A stretch of 64,000 bases of DNA from JANQPD01 sp963715655 (GTDB taxonomy: Bacteria; Bacteroidota; Bacteroidia; Flavobacteriales; Schleiferiaceae): assembly GCA_963715655.1 (NCBI GenBank), contig OY970262.1:2976001-3040000 (forward strand), in the 5' to 3' direction. A program made the position numbers and the translations under genes. How positions within the stretch are numbered: the stretch's first letter is position 1; each line of letters starts with the position of its first letter. Below are positions 51,049-59,370 of this stretch, in pieces. Under the pieces are notes generated by a model. It was given only the letters and a program-made list of their open reading frames with translations. It did no database searches and was not told the DNA's origin.

Positions 51049-51549
51049 ATGTCAAAAATAACATTAGGTGGAAACCCTGTAAATACTGCAGGTGAACTAC
51101 CAAGCAAAGGAACTAAAGCACCGGATTTTAAACTTACCGGCACCGATTTAAAAGATCAAAAACTTTCTGACTACAAAGGAAAAAAAGTGGTGTTAAATAT
51201 TTTTCCAAGTATTGATACTTCTGTTTGTGCCGCATCGGTCCGCACGTTCAACAAAAAAGCTGCTGAAATGGACAACACGGTGGTTCTGAATATCAGCAAT
51301 GATTTACCTTTTGCACACAAGCGTTTTTGCGCTGCCGAAGGTTTGGAAAATGTACATGCTCTTTCTGAGTTTAGAGATAAAAACTTTAGCGAAAGTTACG
51401 GTGTATCTATGATTGATGGCGGCATGCACGGCTTAATGAGCAGAGCGGTGGTAGTAGTAAACGAAAACGGTGAAGTAGCGTACAATCAGCAAGTTCCTGA
51501 AATTGGTCAAGAGCCTGATTATGACTCCGCTTTAAATGCGTTGAAATAG
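51049..51549 (+). CDS. tpx: Thiol peroxidase
   Basis: 166 residues from ATG 51049; a TTG at 51007 adds a non-homologous extension. Atypical 2-Cys peroxiredoxin: peroxidatic Cys60 in IDTSVCAASVR and resolving Cys94 in KRFCAAEG, matching E. coli Tpx Cys61/Cys95. LKDYxGKKVVLNxFPS is present as SDYKGKKVVLNIFPS. Reduces lipid hydroperoxides with thioredoxin. Divergent from the flavoprotein gene. Confidence 0.97.
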   Translation: MSKITLGGNPVNTAGELPSKGTKAPDFKLTGTDLKDQKLSDYKGKKVVLNIFPSIDTSVCAASVRTFNKKAAEMDNTVVLNISNDLPFAHKRFCAAEGLENVHALSEFRDKNFSESYGVSMIDGGMHGLMSRAVVVVNENGEVAYNQQVPEIGQEPDYDSALNALK

Positions 51550-51576
51550 TAAGATTAGCTTTATTTTGGCTGCTTC

Positions 51577-53037
51577 ATGCGCTTAAATAAACTATCCATA
51601 AAATTAATAGACTGGCTACTACCGTTTCTGGTAGGCGTTGGTCTATTTTTTATTAATATTAAACCGTATCACGACTGGGGCGATGATTTTGCGCAATACC
51701 TTCAAGAGGCTGAAAATCTAGCGCAAAACAAACGTTTAAACGCTGGCAGTTACATTTTTAACCCTTCTTTTCCGCGTATTGGGCCGCAGATATATCCGAT
51801 AGGATTCCCACTACTATTGCGTACTTTTTGCTTAGAAAATGGAAAAGTAAATCTGATACACGCCCAATATCTAATAAGCTTTTGTGGATTACTCATTGGG
51901 CTATTTGCCTACCTTTTATTTATTTCCAACGGACTAAAACGTCCGTGGGCATTGGGTTTTACCTTACTCCTACTCTACCATCCGTATTTTATAAATCAAA
52001 AAAGTGAAATAATAAGCGACCTTCCTTTTGCTGCATTTTTTTTAGGTGGATTATTTTTTCTTACCAATGGAAAACACCGGTGGACTTTTATTATTGCCGC
52101 TTTGCTAACTGGTTTTGCCATTAGCATACGCAGCGTAGGTTGGGTGCTCCCTTTGGGAAGTGCCCTTTTCATATTACTTCAATTTCGTGTTAAAAAACCT
52201 ATTTCCGGACTTGTACTTTTTTCGGGTTTATCGGTGCTAACCGCACTTGCACTTAATTATTTTACCGGCTATTATGCTGCTTCGCAAAATGGATATTCGG
52301 TATTGTTTAGGCAAAGTATCGGCTGGTGGAAAACCATCAATAATAACTTTGACATGTACCTAACTACTTTAGAGCGTATGCTCATGCTGTATGGTAATGA
52401 TGGCTTAAAAGTCTTTTTGCTGATTTTCCAAAAGTTAGTATTAGCGGCTTTTCTGATAGGAATTTTTATTCAACTAAAGAAAAAATTTAGACTTTTAGAG
52501 CTCATCGCATTTTTATACATAGGTGTGCTGTTACTTTATCCTTACACGGGCGGTTATCGTTTTCTACTACCTATTTTACCCATAATTATGCTTTGGGTAA
52601 TGGAAGGTTTTAGTGTATTCACTCCGCATGTAAAATATAAAAATAGTGTGGGTTTTAGTATGCTGCTGCTTTTTATGTTGAGTTTTTATCCTGAATTAAA
52701 AAGCTTAAAGCAAAGAGAAAAATTACCGTACGGGAGCCCGCAGTTACCGGAGGCATTAGCACTTTACAATTGGTTGAAAGACGTTCCTAATCAAGAAACC
52801 GTGCTATTTTTAAAACCTCGTGCATTGGCTTATTATACCAATCAAAAAGCCTTGTCAACAGAGCCCAACGCTTCCTTAAAATCGTTAACGCACGATATAA
52901 AAACATTTGAAGTACGCTACGTAATCCAAACAATAGACTTAGAATACCCAGCGTTGAATGAATACGTTAACAACTTACAAACGCAACAGTTGGTTTATGA
53001 GAATTTTAGGTTTAAGGTGTGGAAGGTTAAAAATTAA
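51577..53037 (+). CDS. GT-C-like multi-pass membrane glycosyltransferase candidate
   Basis: 486 residues with about ten hydrophobic spans. The first loop holds KPYHDWGDDFAQYLQEAENL, an acidic DxD-type site where GT-C/PMT-like enzymes (GT39/GT83, ArnT-like) have their catalytic acid. IYPIGFPLLLRTF and GYRFLLPILPIIMLWV are family-like. The soluble C-terminal 100 residues end VYENFRFKVWKVKN. Expected to use a polyprenyl-linked sugar, but acceptor and sugar are unknown. Starts 27 bases after tpx; overlaps the convergent thioesterase gene by 4 bases. Confidence 0.7.
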   Translation: MRLNKLSIKLIDWLLPFLVGVGLFFINIKPYHDWGDDFAQYLQEAENLAQNKRLNAGSYIFNPSFPRIGPQIYPIGFPLLLRTFCLENGKVNLIHAQYLISFCGLLIGLFAYLLFISNGLKRPWALGFTLLLLYHPYFINQKSEIISDLPFAAFFLGGLFFLTNGKHRWTFIIAALLTGFAISIRSVGWVLPLGSALFILLQFRVKKPISGLVLFSGLSVLTALALNYFTGYYAASQNGYSVLFRQSIGWWKTINNNFDMYLTTLERMLMLYGNDGLKVFLLIFQKLVLAAFLIGIFIQLKKKFRLLELIAFLYIGVLLLYPYTGGYRFLLPILPIIMLWVMEGFSVFTPHVKYKNSVGFSMLLLFMLSFYPELKSLKQREKLPYGSPQLPEALALYNWLKDVPNQETVLFLKPRALAYYTNQKALSTEPNASLKSLTHDIKTFEVRYVIQTIDLEYPALNEYVNNLQTQQLVYENFRFKVWKVKN

Positions 53038-53426
53038 TCCTCTTTAAGGCGGTTTGAAATATATTCCACTTGTGTTTTTCCGTGCGGAAAGGGTTTGGAA
53101 TGCGCATCAACACTCACCATAATAATTGTATCGATACTGATAATTGTCTCGCGCGACATCATATTGCGCACTTCACAGCGCAGCGTCAATGAAGTGTTCC
53201 CAAACTTTACCACTTCAATACCAATTTCAATAATATCGCCTTGGCTAGCCGAACTTACAAAGTTAATATCACTCATATACTTTGTAACCACACGTTTATT
53301 TTCTAGCTGAACAATAGCATAAAGAGCCGCTTCTTCATCAATCCACTGCAACAATCGTCCGCCAAATAAAGAGGCGTTAGCATTTAAATCTTCCGGTTTT
53401 ATCCATTTTCTAGTGTGAAATTTCAT
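53034..53426 (-). CDS. Acyl-CoA thioesterase (hotdog fold, YciA/BFIT type)
   Basis: 130 residues. The hotdog pattern of acyl-CoA thioesterases is clear: ANASLFGGRLLQWIDEEAAL (N..G..L.WxDE active-site helix with the catalytic Asp), VVTKYMSDINFVSSASQGDI and TSLTLRCEVRNM. Cleaves acyl-CoA to free acid and CoA; chain length not readable. Follows the asparaginase gene after 12 bases, in the same direction. Confidence 0.92.
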   Translation of the reverse strand: MKFHTRKWIKPEDLNANASLFGGRLLQWIDEEAALYAIVQLENKRVVTKYMSDINFVSSASQGDIIEIGIEVVKFGNTSLTLRCEVRNMMSRETIISIDTIIMVSVDAHSKPFPHGKTQVEYISNRLKED

Positions 53427-53438
53427 GGTAGTATTTCT

Positions 53439-54467
53439 TTAATCTGTTAATTCTCCAGCCAAGTTTTGTTCAAATAGCGTTTTAAATTGTTGAGCAGAAA
53501 TATCTTGTGCCAATAGATACATGGTTTTAGTAAGCGCAGCTTCAAACGTCATATCACCAGCGCTGATTACGCCCATTTCAAGCATGGCTTCACTTGCTTC
53601 ATATTTACCTAATTGTACGCTACCACCGTTGCATTGCGATACATTTATAATGTACATACCGTTTTGAATTGCTTCTGAAATTAATGCAATAAACCATTTA
53701 TCAGTGGGTGCATTGCCTGAACCAAACGTTCTAATTACAGTGGCTTTTACATCTTGCGCAAGCAACACCCGCACGTAATTTTCTTGCATACCCGGAAACA
53801 CGGTAAGCACATTTACTTGTGCAGATATTTCTGGGACTAAACCTTTGAAACCTAATGCCCGATGCTGTAAAAGGTAATTATTACGCACCTTAATATGCAC
53901 CCCTGCTTCAGCTAATTTTGGGTAATTTAACGATTGAAAGGCATCAAAATCTTCGGCAGAAATTTTATGCGTACGGTTGCCACGCAGTAAGTCGTACTCA
54001 AAGTAAATGCACACTTCCTTAATTGTGGGCGCACCATTTGTTTGATGCATAGCGAGTTCTAAAGCGGTAATTAAATTTTCGCGCGCATCAGAGCGTGGTA
54101 CCCCAATGGGCAACTGTGATCCGGTAAGAATTACAGACTTTTCCAAATCATGCAATAGAAAGCTCAAGGCCGATGCGGTATAAGCCATCGTATCCGAACC
54201 GTGTAAGATTACAAAACCATCGTACGTTTCTATTCCCTTTCTTATTCGGTTGGCCAACCGCAACCAATGTTCTGGTTTAATATCAGAGGAATCAATAGGT
54301 TTATCTAGGCTATCAGAGTCTATTTCTCCGGGAAGTTCGGCTATATCCGGTATTTTATTTAATAAATGCTGAAAGTCAAAAGGAATTAACCTTTTGCTCA
54401 TCACATCTTGAACCATACCAATAGTACCGCCCGTGTATAACATTAATATTTTTGGTAATTGACTCAT
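53439..54467 (-). CDS. ansA: L-asparaginase, type I (cytoplasmic)
   Basis: 342 residues. First threonine motif LMLYTGGTIGMVQD and second motif VILHGSDTMAYTASALSFLL with the catalytic Thr-Lys-Asp set (HGSDT). No signal peptide, so the cytoplasmic form. Hydrolyses asparagine to aspartate and ammonia. The start overlaps the TatD stop by 4 bases (ATGA-type coupling), and the gene precedes the thioesterase. Confidence 0.95.
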   Translation of the reverse strand: MSQLPKILMLYTGGTIGMVQDVMSKRLIPFDFQHLLNKIPDIAELPGEIDSDSLDKPIDSSDIKPEHWLRLANRIRKGIETYDGFVILHGSDTMAYTASALSFLLHDLEKSVILTGSQLPIGVPRSDARENLITALELAMHQTNGAPTIKEVCIYFEYDLLRGNRTHKISAEDFDAFQSLNYPKLAEAGVHIKVRNNYLLQHRALGFKGLVPEISAQVNVLTVFPGMQENYVRVLLAQDVKATVIRTFGSGNAPTDKWFIALISEAIQNGMYIINVSQCNGGSVQLGKYEASEAMLEMGVISAGDMTFEAALTKTMYLLAQDISAQQFKTLFEQNLAGELTD

Positions 54468-55234
54468 AAAACGGTTTTGAAAATTTCTGCAGCATTTTTC
54501 GTAGTAATGCGCGTTACCTCCGCTAGCGATACTTCAAAAATATTAGAAAGTTTATCTGCCACCAAAGCAGTATAAGCCGGTTCATTTCGCTTGCCGCGAT
54601 GCGGAGCCGGTGCTAAATACGGTGCATCAGTTTCTAACACTAAATCATTCAGCGAAAGCTGAGCCACCACTTTATCTAAACCTCCATTTTTAAAGGTTAC
54701 TACCCCTCCTATTCCTAATTTCAAATTGAAGTTTAGCGCCCGCTTGGCCTGTTCTAAATTTCCTGTAAAACAGTGAAAAATTCCATAAAGTGTGGTGCTT
54801 TTATATCTTTCTAATACTTCAAAAACCTCATCAAACGCATCTCTACAATGAATTACAATGGGTAAATCATTTTCTAGCGATGCTTCAATTTGCTTGGCAA
54901 AAGCAATTTTCTGTGGTTCTATAAACGTTTTGTCCCAATACAAATCAATACCAATTTCACCAACCCCCGCGTACTTTTTAGGGTTGTTGTTCAACTCTTG
55001 TAAAACAAAAGCTAAGCGATCTTCCCAATCTTCCTTTACGTGTCCGGGATGCAAACCCATTAAGGGATGACACCAATCGTATTGTTCCGCCAAGGCGTTC
55101 ATTCCGCTAATGGTTTCCACATCAATATTGGGCATAAAAATATGTTGTACGCCAGCCTGTTTTGCTTTTTCTAGCATCTCGGCACGGTCATCATCAAATT
55201 GGCTGCTGTATATGTGGGAGTGCGTGTCTATCAT
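54464..55234 (-). CDS. TatD-family metal-dependent DNase
   Basis: 256 residues. Metal ligands and motifs in order: MIDTHSHIYSSQFDDDR (HxH), GEIGIDLYWD (Glu), VIHCRDAFDEV (His), GIFHCFTG (His) and LETDAPYLAP (Asp). This is the TIM-barrel TatD group of 3'-exonucleases/DNA-repair hydrolases; family length. Heads a three-gene minus-strand operon with ansA and the thioesterase. Confidence 0.95.
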   Translation of the reverse strand: MIDTHSHIYSSQFDDDRAEMLEKAKQAGVQHIFMPNIDVETISGMNALAEQYDWCHPLMGLHPGHVKEDWEDRLAFVLQELNNNPKKYAGVGEIGIDLYWDKTFIEPQKIAFAKQIEASLENDLPIVIHCRDAFDEVFEVLERYKSTTLYGIFHCFTGNLEQAKRALNFNLKLGIGGVVTFKNGGLDKVVAQLSLNDLVLETDAPYLAPAPHRGKRNEPAYTALVADKLSNIFEVSLAEVTRITTKNAAEIFKTVL

Positions 55235-55381
55235 AGCTGCGAAGGTAAGTAGGGGGAAGGAATTACGAATTATGAATGTAGAATGACGAATGTAGCTGTA
55301 CTTAGGGGTGGATGGTTATTCGTTATAGGTTATCAGGCTGTGCGCAGGGAAAATGGAGTTATACATTTCGTGCCGCTTATA

Positions 55382-55399
55382 CCTCCGCCAAGGCGGAGG
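55382..55399. repeat. Short GC palindrome
   Basis: CCTCCGCCAAGGCGGAGG, a perfect 8-bp-arm palindrome in otherwise AT-rich non-coding DNA (55235-55503). Nearby 55261-55300 has degenerate GAATTA/GAATGA tandem units. Motifs of this type recur in Bacteroidota intergenic DNA. Confidence 0.6.
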
Positions 55400-55503
55400 A
55401 TAAAGGGGAATGATTTTTATTGAATGACTTTAAACATAAATAATCAAACACTTTTTCGCCATTAACTCCTCTTTAACCGAACTAAAAAAACCATTAACGG
55501 TTT

Positions 55504-56052
55504 TTATTCCACTGCTATCTCAACCGTATTTGAAGCATTTTGATAGTAATACACTTGAAGTGAATAAGTGCCAAAAGGCAGCGGACTTTCATTAAAAACT
55601 ACAATACCATTTAAGCTAAATTCTTTTGAAACATATTGATTTGAATCTAAAGTATAATAGTGGATTTCTAAATCTTCTTGCGTATAAACTTGAGAAGAAA
55701 GCATTCCTCTATTTTCGTATTTAAGCACTGACCTGTTGCTAGTTATGTTGATTAATTTACCACTAGTGCCCCACGGTCTGCCTGTTCCTGTATTCGGTTT
55801 ATCAAAAAGTAATTTCTGTTTTTTCCTTTTCGTATTTCTTAGCGTAATGGTCAACAAAATATCTTCATCAACCTTAAAAACATTTTTGTTAGGTTGCACA
55901 CTTACACTCACATTGGCATGAGAATATTGCTGCTCTACTTTTTCTACTTTGCTATCGATACTCCTTATTTTAATTTTTGGATTCGTATCGCATTTGATAA
56001 AACAGATAAAGACTCATAAGGATAAAAACACCAACTTAAATTTCAACTTCAT
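55504..56052 (-). pseudogene. Hypothetical lipoprotein with an in-frame stop in the signal peptide
   Basis: The open part encodes about 135 residues (VSVQPNKNVFKVDEDILLTI ... YYQNASNTVEIAVE), an Ig-like beta protein. Reading the same frame upstream to ATG 56052 gives MKLKFKLVFLSL, a TGA stop at 56014-56016, then VFICFIKCDTNPKIKIRSID and on into the open frame. That is a normal lipoprotein leader (lipobox FIKC) broken by one stop. No good start exists between. Either a recent pseudogene, a sequencing error, or start at the poor GTG 55911 lacking any export signal. Confidence 0.7.
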
Positions 56053-56230
56053 ATGTTTAACATTTTATACAGCCAATATAAATACTAAAGATTTCAGCAA
56101 GTATAATTAGTTAAAAATCCCGTATCATTACTCTGTTATTCTAATTCTAAAGGGGCATAAATTAGTTTTATTTTAGCGTATTCAGGCATCGCACAATGGT
56201 GTATATTGCACTCTAAATACAATTGAAGAT

Positions 56231-56959
56231 ATGAAAAAATTATTTGTTCTAAGCTTAGTTCTTACCGCCATAGTAAGCTTTGCTCAAGAGACTTACACGT
56301 TAGATTCTGACGAGAAAAAAGGTCAAATTATTTTAGAAAACGGTACCGTTTTAGAAGGTTATGTAAAATTAAAAGGTAATGAAAGAAACCCTTGGGGAAA
56401 CCAAGAAAGTGTTGAGTTTTTTACAGAAGCTGCCATGGCTGATGGAAAAGTAAAAAAGAAAGAACGCACTAAATACGTTCCTAAAAAAATTAAGGGATAT
56501 ACGGTTGAAGGGCGTTATTTTGAATCTATGAAAGTTTCTTTAGGTAAACTGAGATTGGGTGTTGGTATTGCCAAATGGTTTTTTGTGGAGCGCCTCGCGG
56601 AAGGTGATATGAAAATGTATTGCTTATACGATTCTCCTGATCCAATGTCAGTTAATGTTGGCGAGGAAGCGATTGTTGCTTATGAACAAGAAGTAGAAAA
56701 AATGCGCACTAATCCTAATATACTATTGCAAAAAGGAGAGGAAGATTTAGTTTTACTGGATAAAATTGATTTTGGTCAGTATTTAAGCGGTTGCAAAAGT
56801 GTGCAAGAACAATATAAATCCGGAGGGTATGGTTTTGAACCTTTTCACCAAGATGCAGAATCTAAATTAGGGAAACTCATTTCTCGTTCGGCAAATTTAG
56901 AAAGTATAGTAGCCGTCCTTCCTCAAATCATTTCAGATTATAACAACTGTACTCCATAA
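56231..56959 (+). CDS. Secreted protein of unknown function
   Basis: 242 residues with a signal peptide (MKKLFVLSLVLTAIVSFAQE). The mature part begins with a strand-rich segment KKGQIILENGTVLEGYVKLK, seen in several Bacteroidota envelope proteins as a beta domain, followed by basic (KKERTKYVPKKI) and then helical parts with two cysteines near the end. Not otherwise recognised. Five bases separate it from the next secreted-protein gene, so the two form an operon. Confidence 0.7.
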   Translation: MKKLFVLSLVLTAIVSFAQETYTLDSDEKKGQIILENGTVLEGYVKLKGNERNPWGNQESVEFFTEAAMADGKVKKKERTKYVPKKIKGYTVEGRYFESMKVSLGKLRLGVGIAKWFFVERLAEGDMKMYCLYDSPDPMSVNVGEEAIVAYEQEVEKMRTNPNILLQKGEEDLVLLDKIDFGQYLSGCKSVQEQYKSGGYGFEPFHQDAESKLGKLISRSANLESIVAVLPQIISDYNNCTP

Positions 56960-56964
56960 GCGCT

Positions 56965-57921
56965 ATGCGAAAAATCTCTTTTATCTTTTTTACACTAATT
57001 GCTTTCAGCAGCTTAGCACAAAAAATTGATCGTGAAAAATTAGGATACATCAACTATACTCAAAATCCTGTAAGTGCTGAGCTTCTTGATTTTCAATACT
57101 ATGAATTGAGCTTTAATACGGCTGACAACGATGCCTTTAGAAGGAAAATTTTTGAACAAAATTTTGAAATTTCACCTCAACTAACGGCTGATGGAAGCGA
57201 AGCCATAGATTTTAGGATTGAAGTATTAGAAGGCTTGTTTACCTACACTACACCTAAAGCAGGAAATTACACTGATAAAGAAAGAAAAATGTACTATTAC
57301 AGTAGTGAAATGAAGTATCACTATACGCTAAAAGTATTTGTAAAAGAGAAAGAAATATTTAGAGATGATTTGCGCGGCAGCGTAAAACTTCAAGGTCAAG
57401 CTTCTGAATCGCTTACAATTGCCAACGAATATCATGTAGCAAAAAAGGAAAAAGTAAAGCAAGAAATAATGCCCGAAGTGGCAGAAAAAGTTAGTTTGCT
57501 ATATAAAAATCAGTATGGCTTTGTTACTAAAACCACGTTTGTAAATGCAATTAAAATTAAAGAAAAGAAGTTTGAATACCCTGAGTTTAATAAGGCATTT
57601 AACAACTTGGAAAGAGTTTGTGAACTCGTAAAAGCCTCCCTATCCTCTCAAGAAAGTGTGGATAAATTACAAGAGTCCATTTCTATATTTAAGAATTTTG
57701 TGACCGATGCAACACCGGAAATAAAAAAATCAAAGAAAGATGCGGATGTAACTGCTGCTGCTTATTACAACTTAGGAATGAGTTATTTTTTAAACTCTGA
57801 TTATACGCCAGCAACAATAGCTTTTAAGCAAGCTATGAGCTATGACGATAAGGTTGTTTATGACGTTGAATTCTACATCAAGTTATGCGAAAATTTGTCA
57901 ACCCGCATTAGCATTCCATAA
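56965..57921 (+). CDS. Secreted protein with C-terminal TPR
   Basis: 318 residues with a signal peptide (FIFFTLIAFSSLAQ). The middle region (FRIEVLEGLFTYTTPKAGNY, LKVFVKEKEIFRDDLRGSVK) is beta-rich. The last 60 residues contain a TPR-like pair (AAAYYNLGMSYFLNSDYTPA, TIAFKQAMSYDDK). Partner of the preceding gene; function unknown. Followed by a terminator. Confidence 0.72.
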   Translation: MRKISFIFFTLIAFSSLAQKIDREKLGYINYTQNPVSAELLDFQYYELSFNTADNDAFRRKIFEQNFEISPQLTADGSEAIDFRIEVLEGLFTYTTPKAGNYTDKERKMYYYSSEMKYHYTLKVFVKEKEIFRDDLRGSVKLQGQASESLTIANEYHVAKKEKVKQEIMPEVAEKVSLLYKNQYGFVTKTTFVNAIKIKEKKFEYPEFNKAFNNLERVCELVKASLSSQESVDKLQESISIFKNFVTDATPEIKKSKKDADVTAAAYYNLGMSYFLNSDYTPATIAFKQAMSYDDKVVYDVEFYIKLCENLSTRISIP

Positions 57922-57982
57922 AAAGCATACTCTTAAAATTTAAGGCATGGAAGTATGGAAACATAAGCCTGTTTAAACCAAA

Positions 57983-58020
57983 AAAAAAGCCGTTTCAAAT
58001 TCCTTTGAACCGGCTTTTTA
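57983..58020. terminator. Bidirectional terminator between convergent genes
   Basis: AAAAAAGCCGTTTCAAA / TTTGAACCGGCTTTTT, a stem with one mismatch and A/T tracts on both sides. It lies between the secreted-protein operon (+) and sucB (-). Confidence 0.85.
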
Positions 58021-58040
58021 AATCATTTAAAAAGAGTAGC

Positions 58041-59357
58041 TTATATTTCCAACGCTCTTTCTACAATATGATCTCCACCCATTAAAAGTTCTGCCGGATT
58101 TTCTAATGCTTCTTTAATCGCCACTAAAAATCCTACACTTTCGCGGCCATCAATCACTCGGTGATCATAACTTACAGCCACATACATAATCGGACGTACA
58201 TCAATCTTTCCGTCTATCGCCACTGGTCGCTCCACAATATTGTGCATTCCTAAAATAGCACTTTGCGGAGGATTAATAATTGGCGTGGAAAGCATAGAGC
58301 CAAACACACCACCATTGGTGATGGTAAACGTGCCGCCCGTCATTTCATCTACTGTAATTTCTCCATCGCGCACGCGCGTAGCCAAGCGCTTTATTTCTTT
58401 TTCTACTCCGGCAAACGTTAAGTTTTCTGCATTTCTAATTACAGGCACCATTAATCCTTTTGGGCCACTTACTGCAATACTAATGTCACAGTAATCAAAG
58501 GTTACTAAATTATCGCCATCTATCATAGAATTTACCTGTGGAAATTCTTTTAAGGCACGCGTTACTGCTTTAGTAAAAAAGCTCATAAAACCAAGGCTTA
58601 CACCATGCTTTTCTTTAAACTCATCTTTATACTTAGCACGTAAATCAAAAATTGGCTTCATATCTACTTCATTAAAAGTAGTAAGCATAGCCGTTTCATT
58701 TTTTACAGAAACAAGGCGTTTAGCCAACCTTCTACGCAGCGAACTCATTTTTTTACTTTCTGAATTACGGGCTGCACCCGTTGGGCTACCCATACTGGCT
58801 TGAGCATTTACAGCATCATCCTTGGTAATTCGACCGTCTTTTCCTGAACCACTTACATTTTTAGAATCAATACCTTTTTCATCTAAAATCTTTTTTGCAG
58901 ATGGAGAGGGTGTTCCACTGGCATAGGTTTTTTCTTGTTTTTGCGGAGCTTTTGCATCGCTACTGTCTTCGGTAGCCTCCTTAGATTTTTCTAAATCTTT
59001 CTCCGCTTTTTCTCCGCCACCCTCATCACCGGAAGGCTCCTTATCGTCCTCTTTCTCTTTGTTCTCTTTCTCTTTCTTTTCAGATTTTTCCTCTTTATCA
59101 TCTCCGCCATCTGGTGCCTCAGCATCGGTATCAATGGTACCAATTACCTGACCTACTTCTACGGCCTCTCCGGCTTCCACCGTAATATGTACAATACCAG
59201 CCTCCTCTGCCGGCATGGCTAAAGTTGCTTTATCTGAATCTAATTCTACAATTTCTTGATCTTTTTCTACGTACTCACCGTCTTCTACCAACCAGCTTGC
59301 TATTTCTACTTCTGATACCGACTCGCCCGGTGAGGGCACTTTAATTTCTACAGCCAT
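58041..59357 (-). CDS. sucB: Dihydrolipoyl succinyltransferase, 2-oxoglutarate dehydrogenase E2
   Basis: 438 residues. Lipoyl domain with the modified lysine at 43 (VELDSDKATLAM). A strikingly long acidic/lysine linker (about residues 85-145) is followed by the peripheral subunit-binding domain (SPSAKKILDEKGIDSKNVSG) and the catalytic domain ending SYDHRVIDGRESVGFL with the active-site His/Asp. LGMHNIVERPVAIDGKI is the usual E2o stretch. Forms the 2-oxoglutarate dehydrogenase complex with the upstream sucA gene, 13 bases away. Confidence 0.96.
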   Translation of the reverse strand: MAVEIKVPSPGESVSEVEIASWLVEDGEYVEKDQEIVELDSDKATLAMPAEEAGIVHITVEAGEAVEVGQVIGTIDTDAEAPDGGDDKEEKSEKKEKENKEKEDDKEPSGDEGGGEKAEKDLEKSKEATEDSSDAKAPQKQEKTYASGTPSPSAKKILDEKGIDSKNVSGSGKDGRITKDDAVNAQASMGSPTGAARNSESKKMSSLRRRLAKRLVSVKNETAMLTTFNEVDMKPIFDLRAKYKDEFKEKHGVSLGFMSFFTKAVTRALKEFPQVNSMIDGDNLVTFDYCDISIAVSGPKGLMVPVIRNAENLTFAGVEKEIKRLATRVRDGEITVDEMTGGTFTITNGGVFGSMLSTPIINPPQSAILGMHNIVERPVAIDGKIDVRPIMYVAVSYDHRVIDGRESVGFLVAIKEALENPAELLMGGDHIVERALEI

Positions 59358-59370
59358 TTGTTATTGCGTA

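Noticed and set aside
58041..59357. Long charged linker in SucB as a novel domain
   Set aside because: It is low-complexity Lys/Glu/Asp sequence between lipoyl and binding domains, a normal variable linker.
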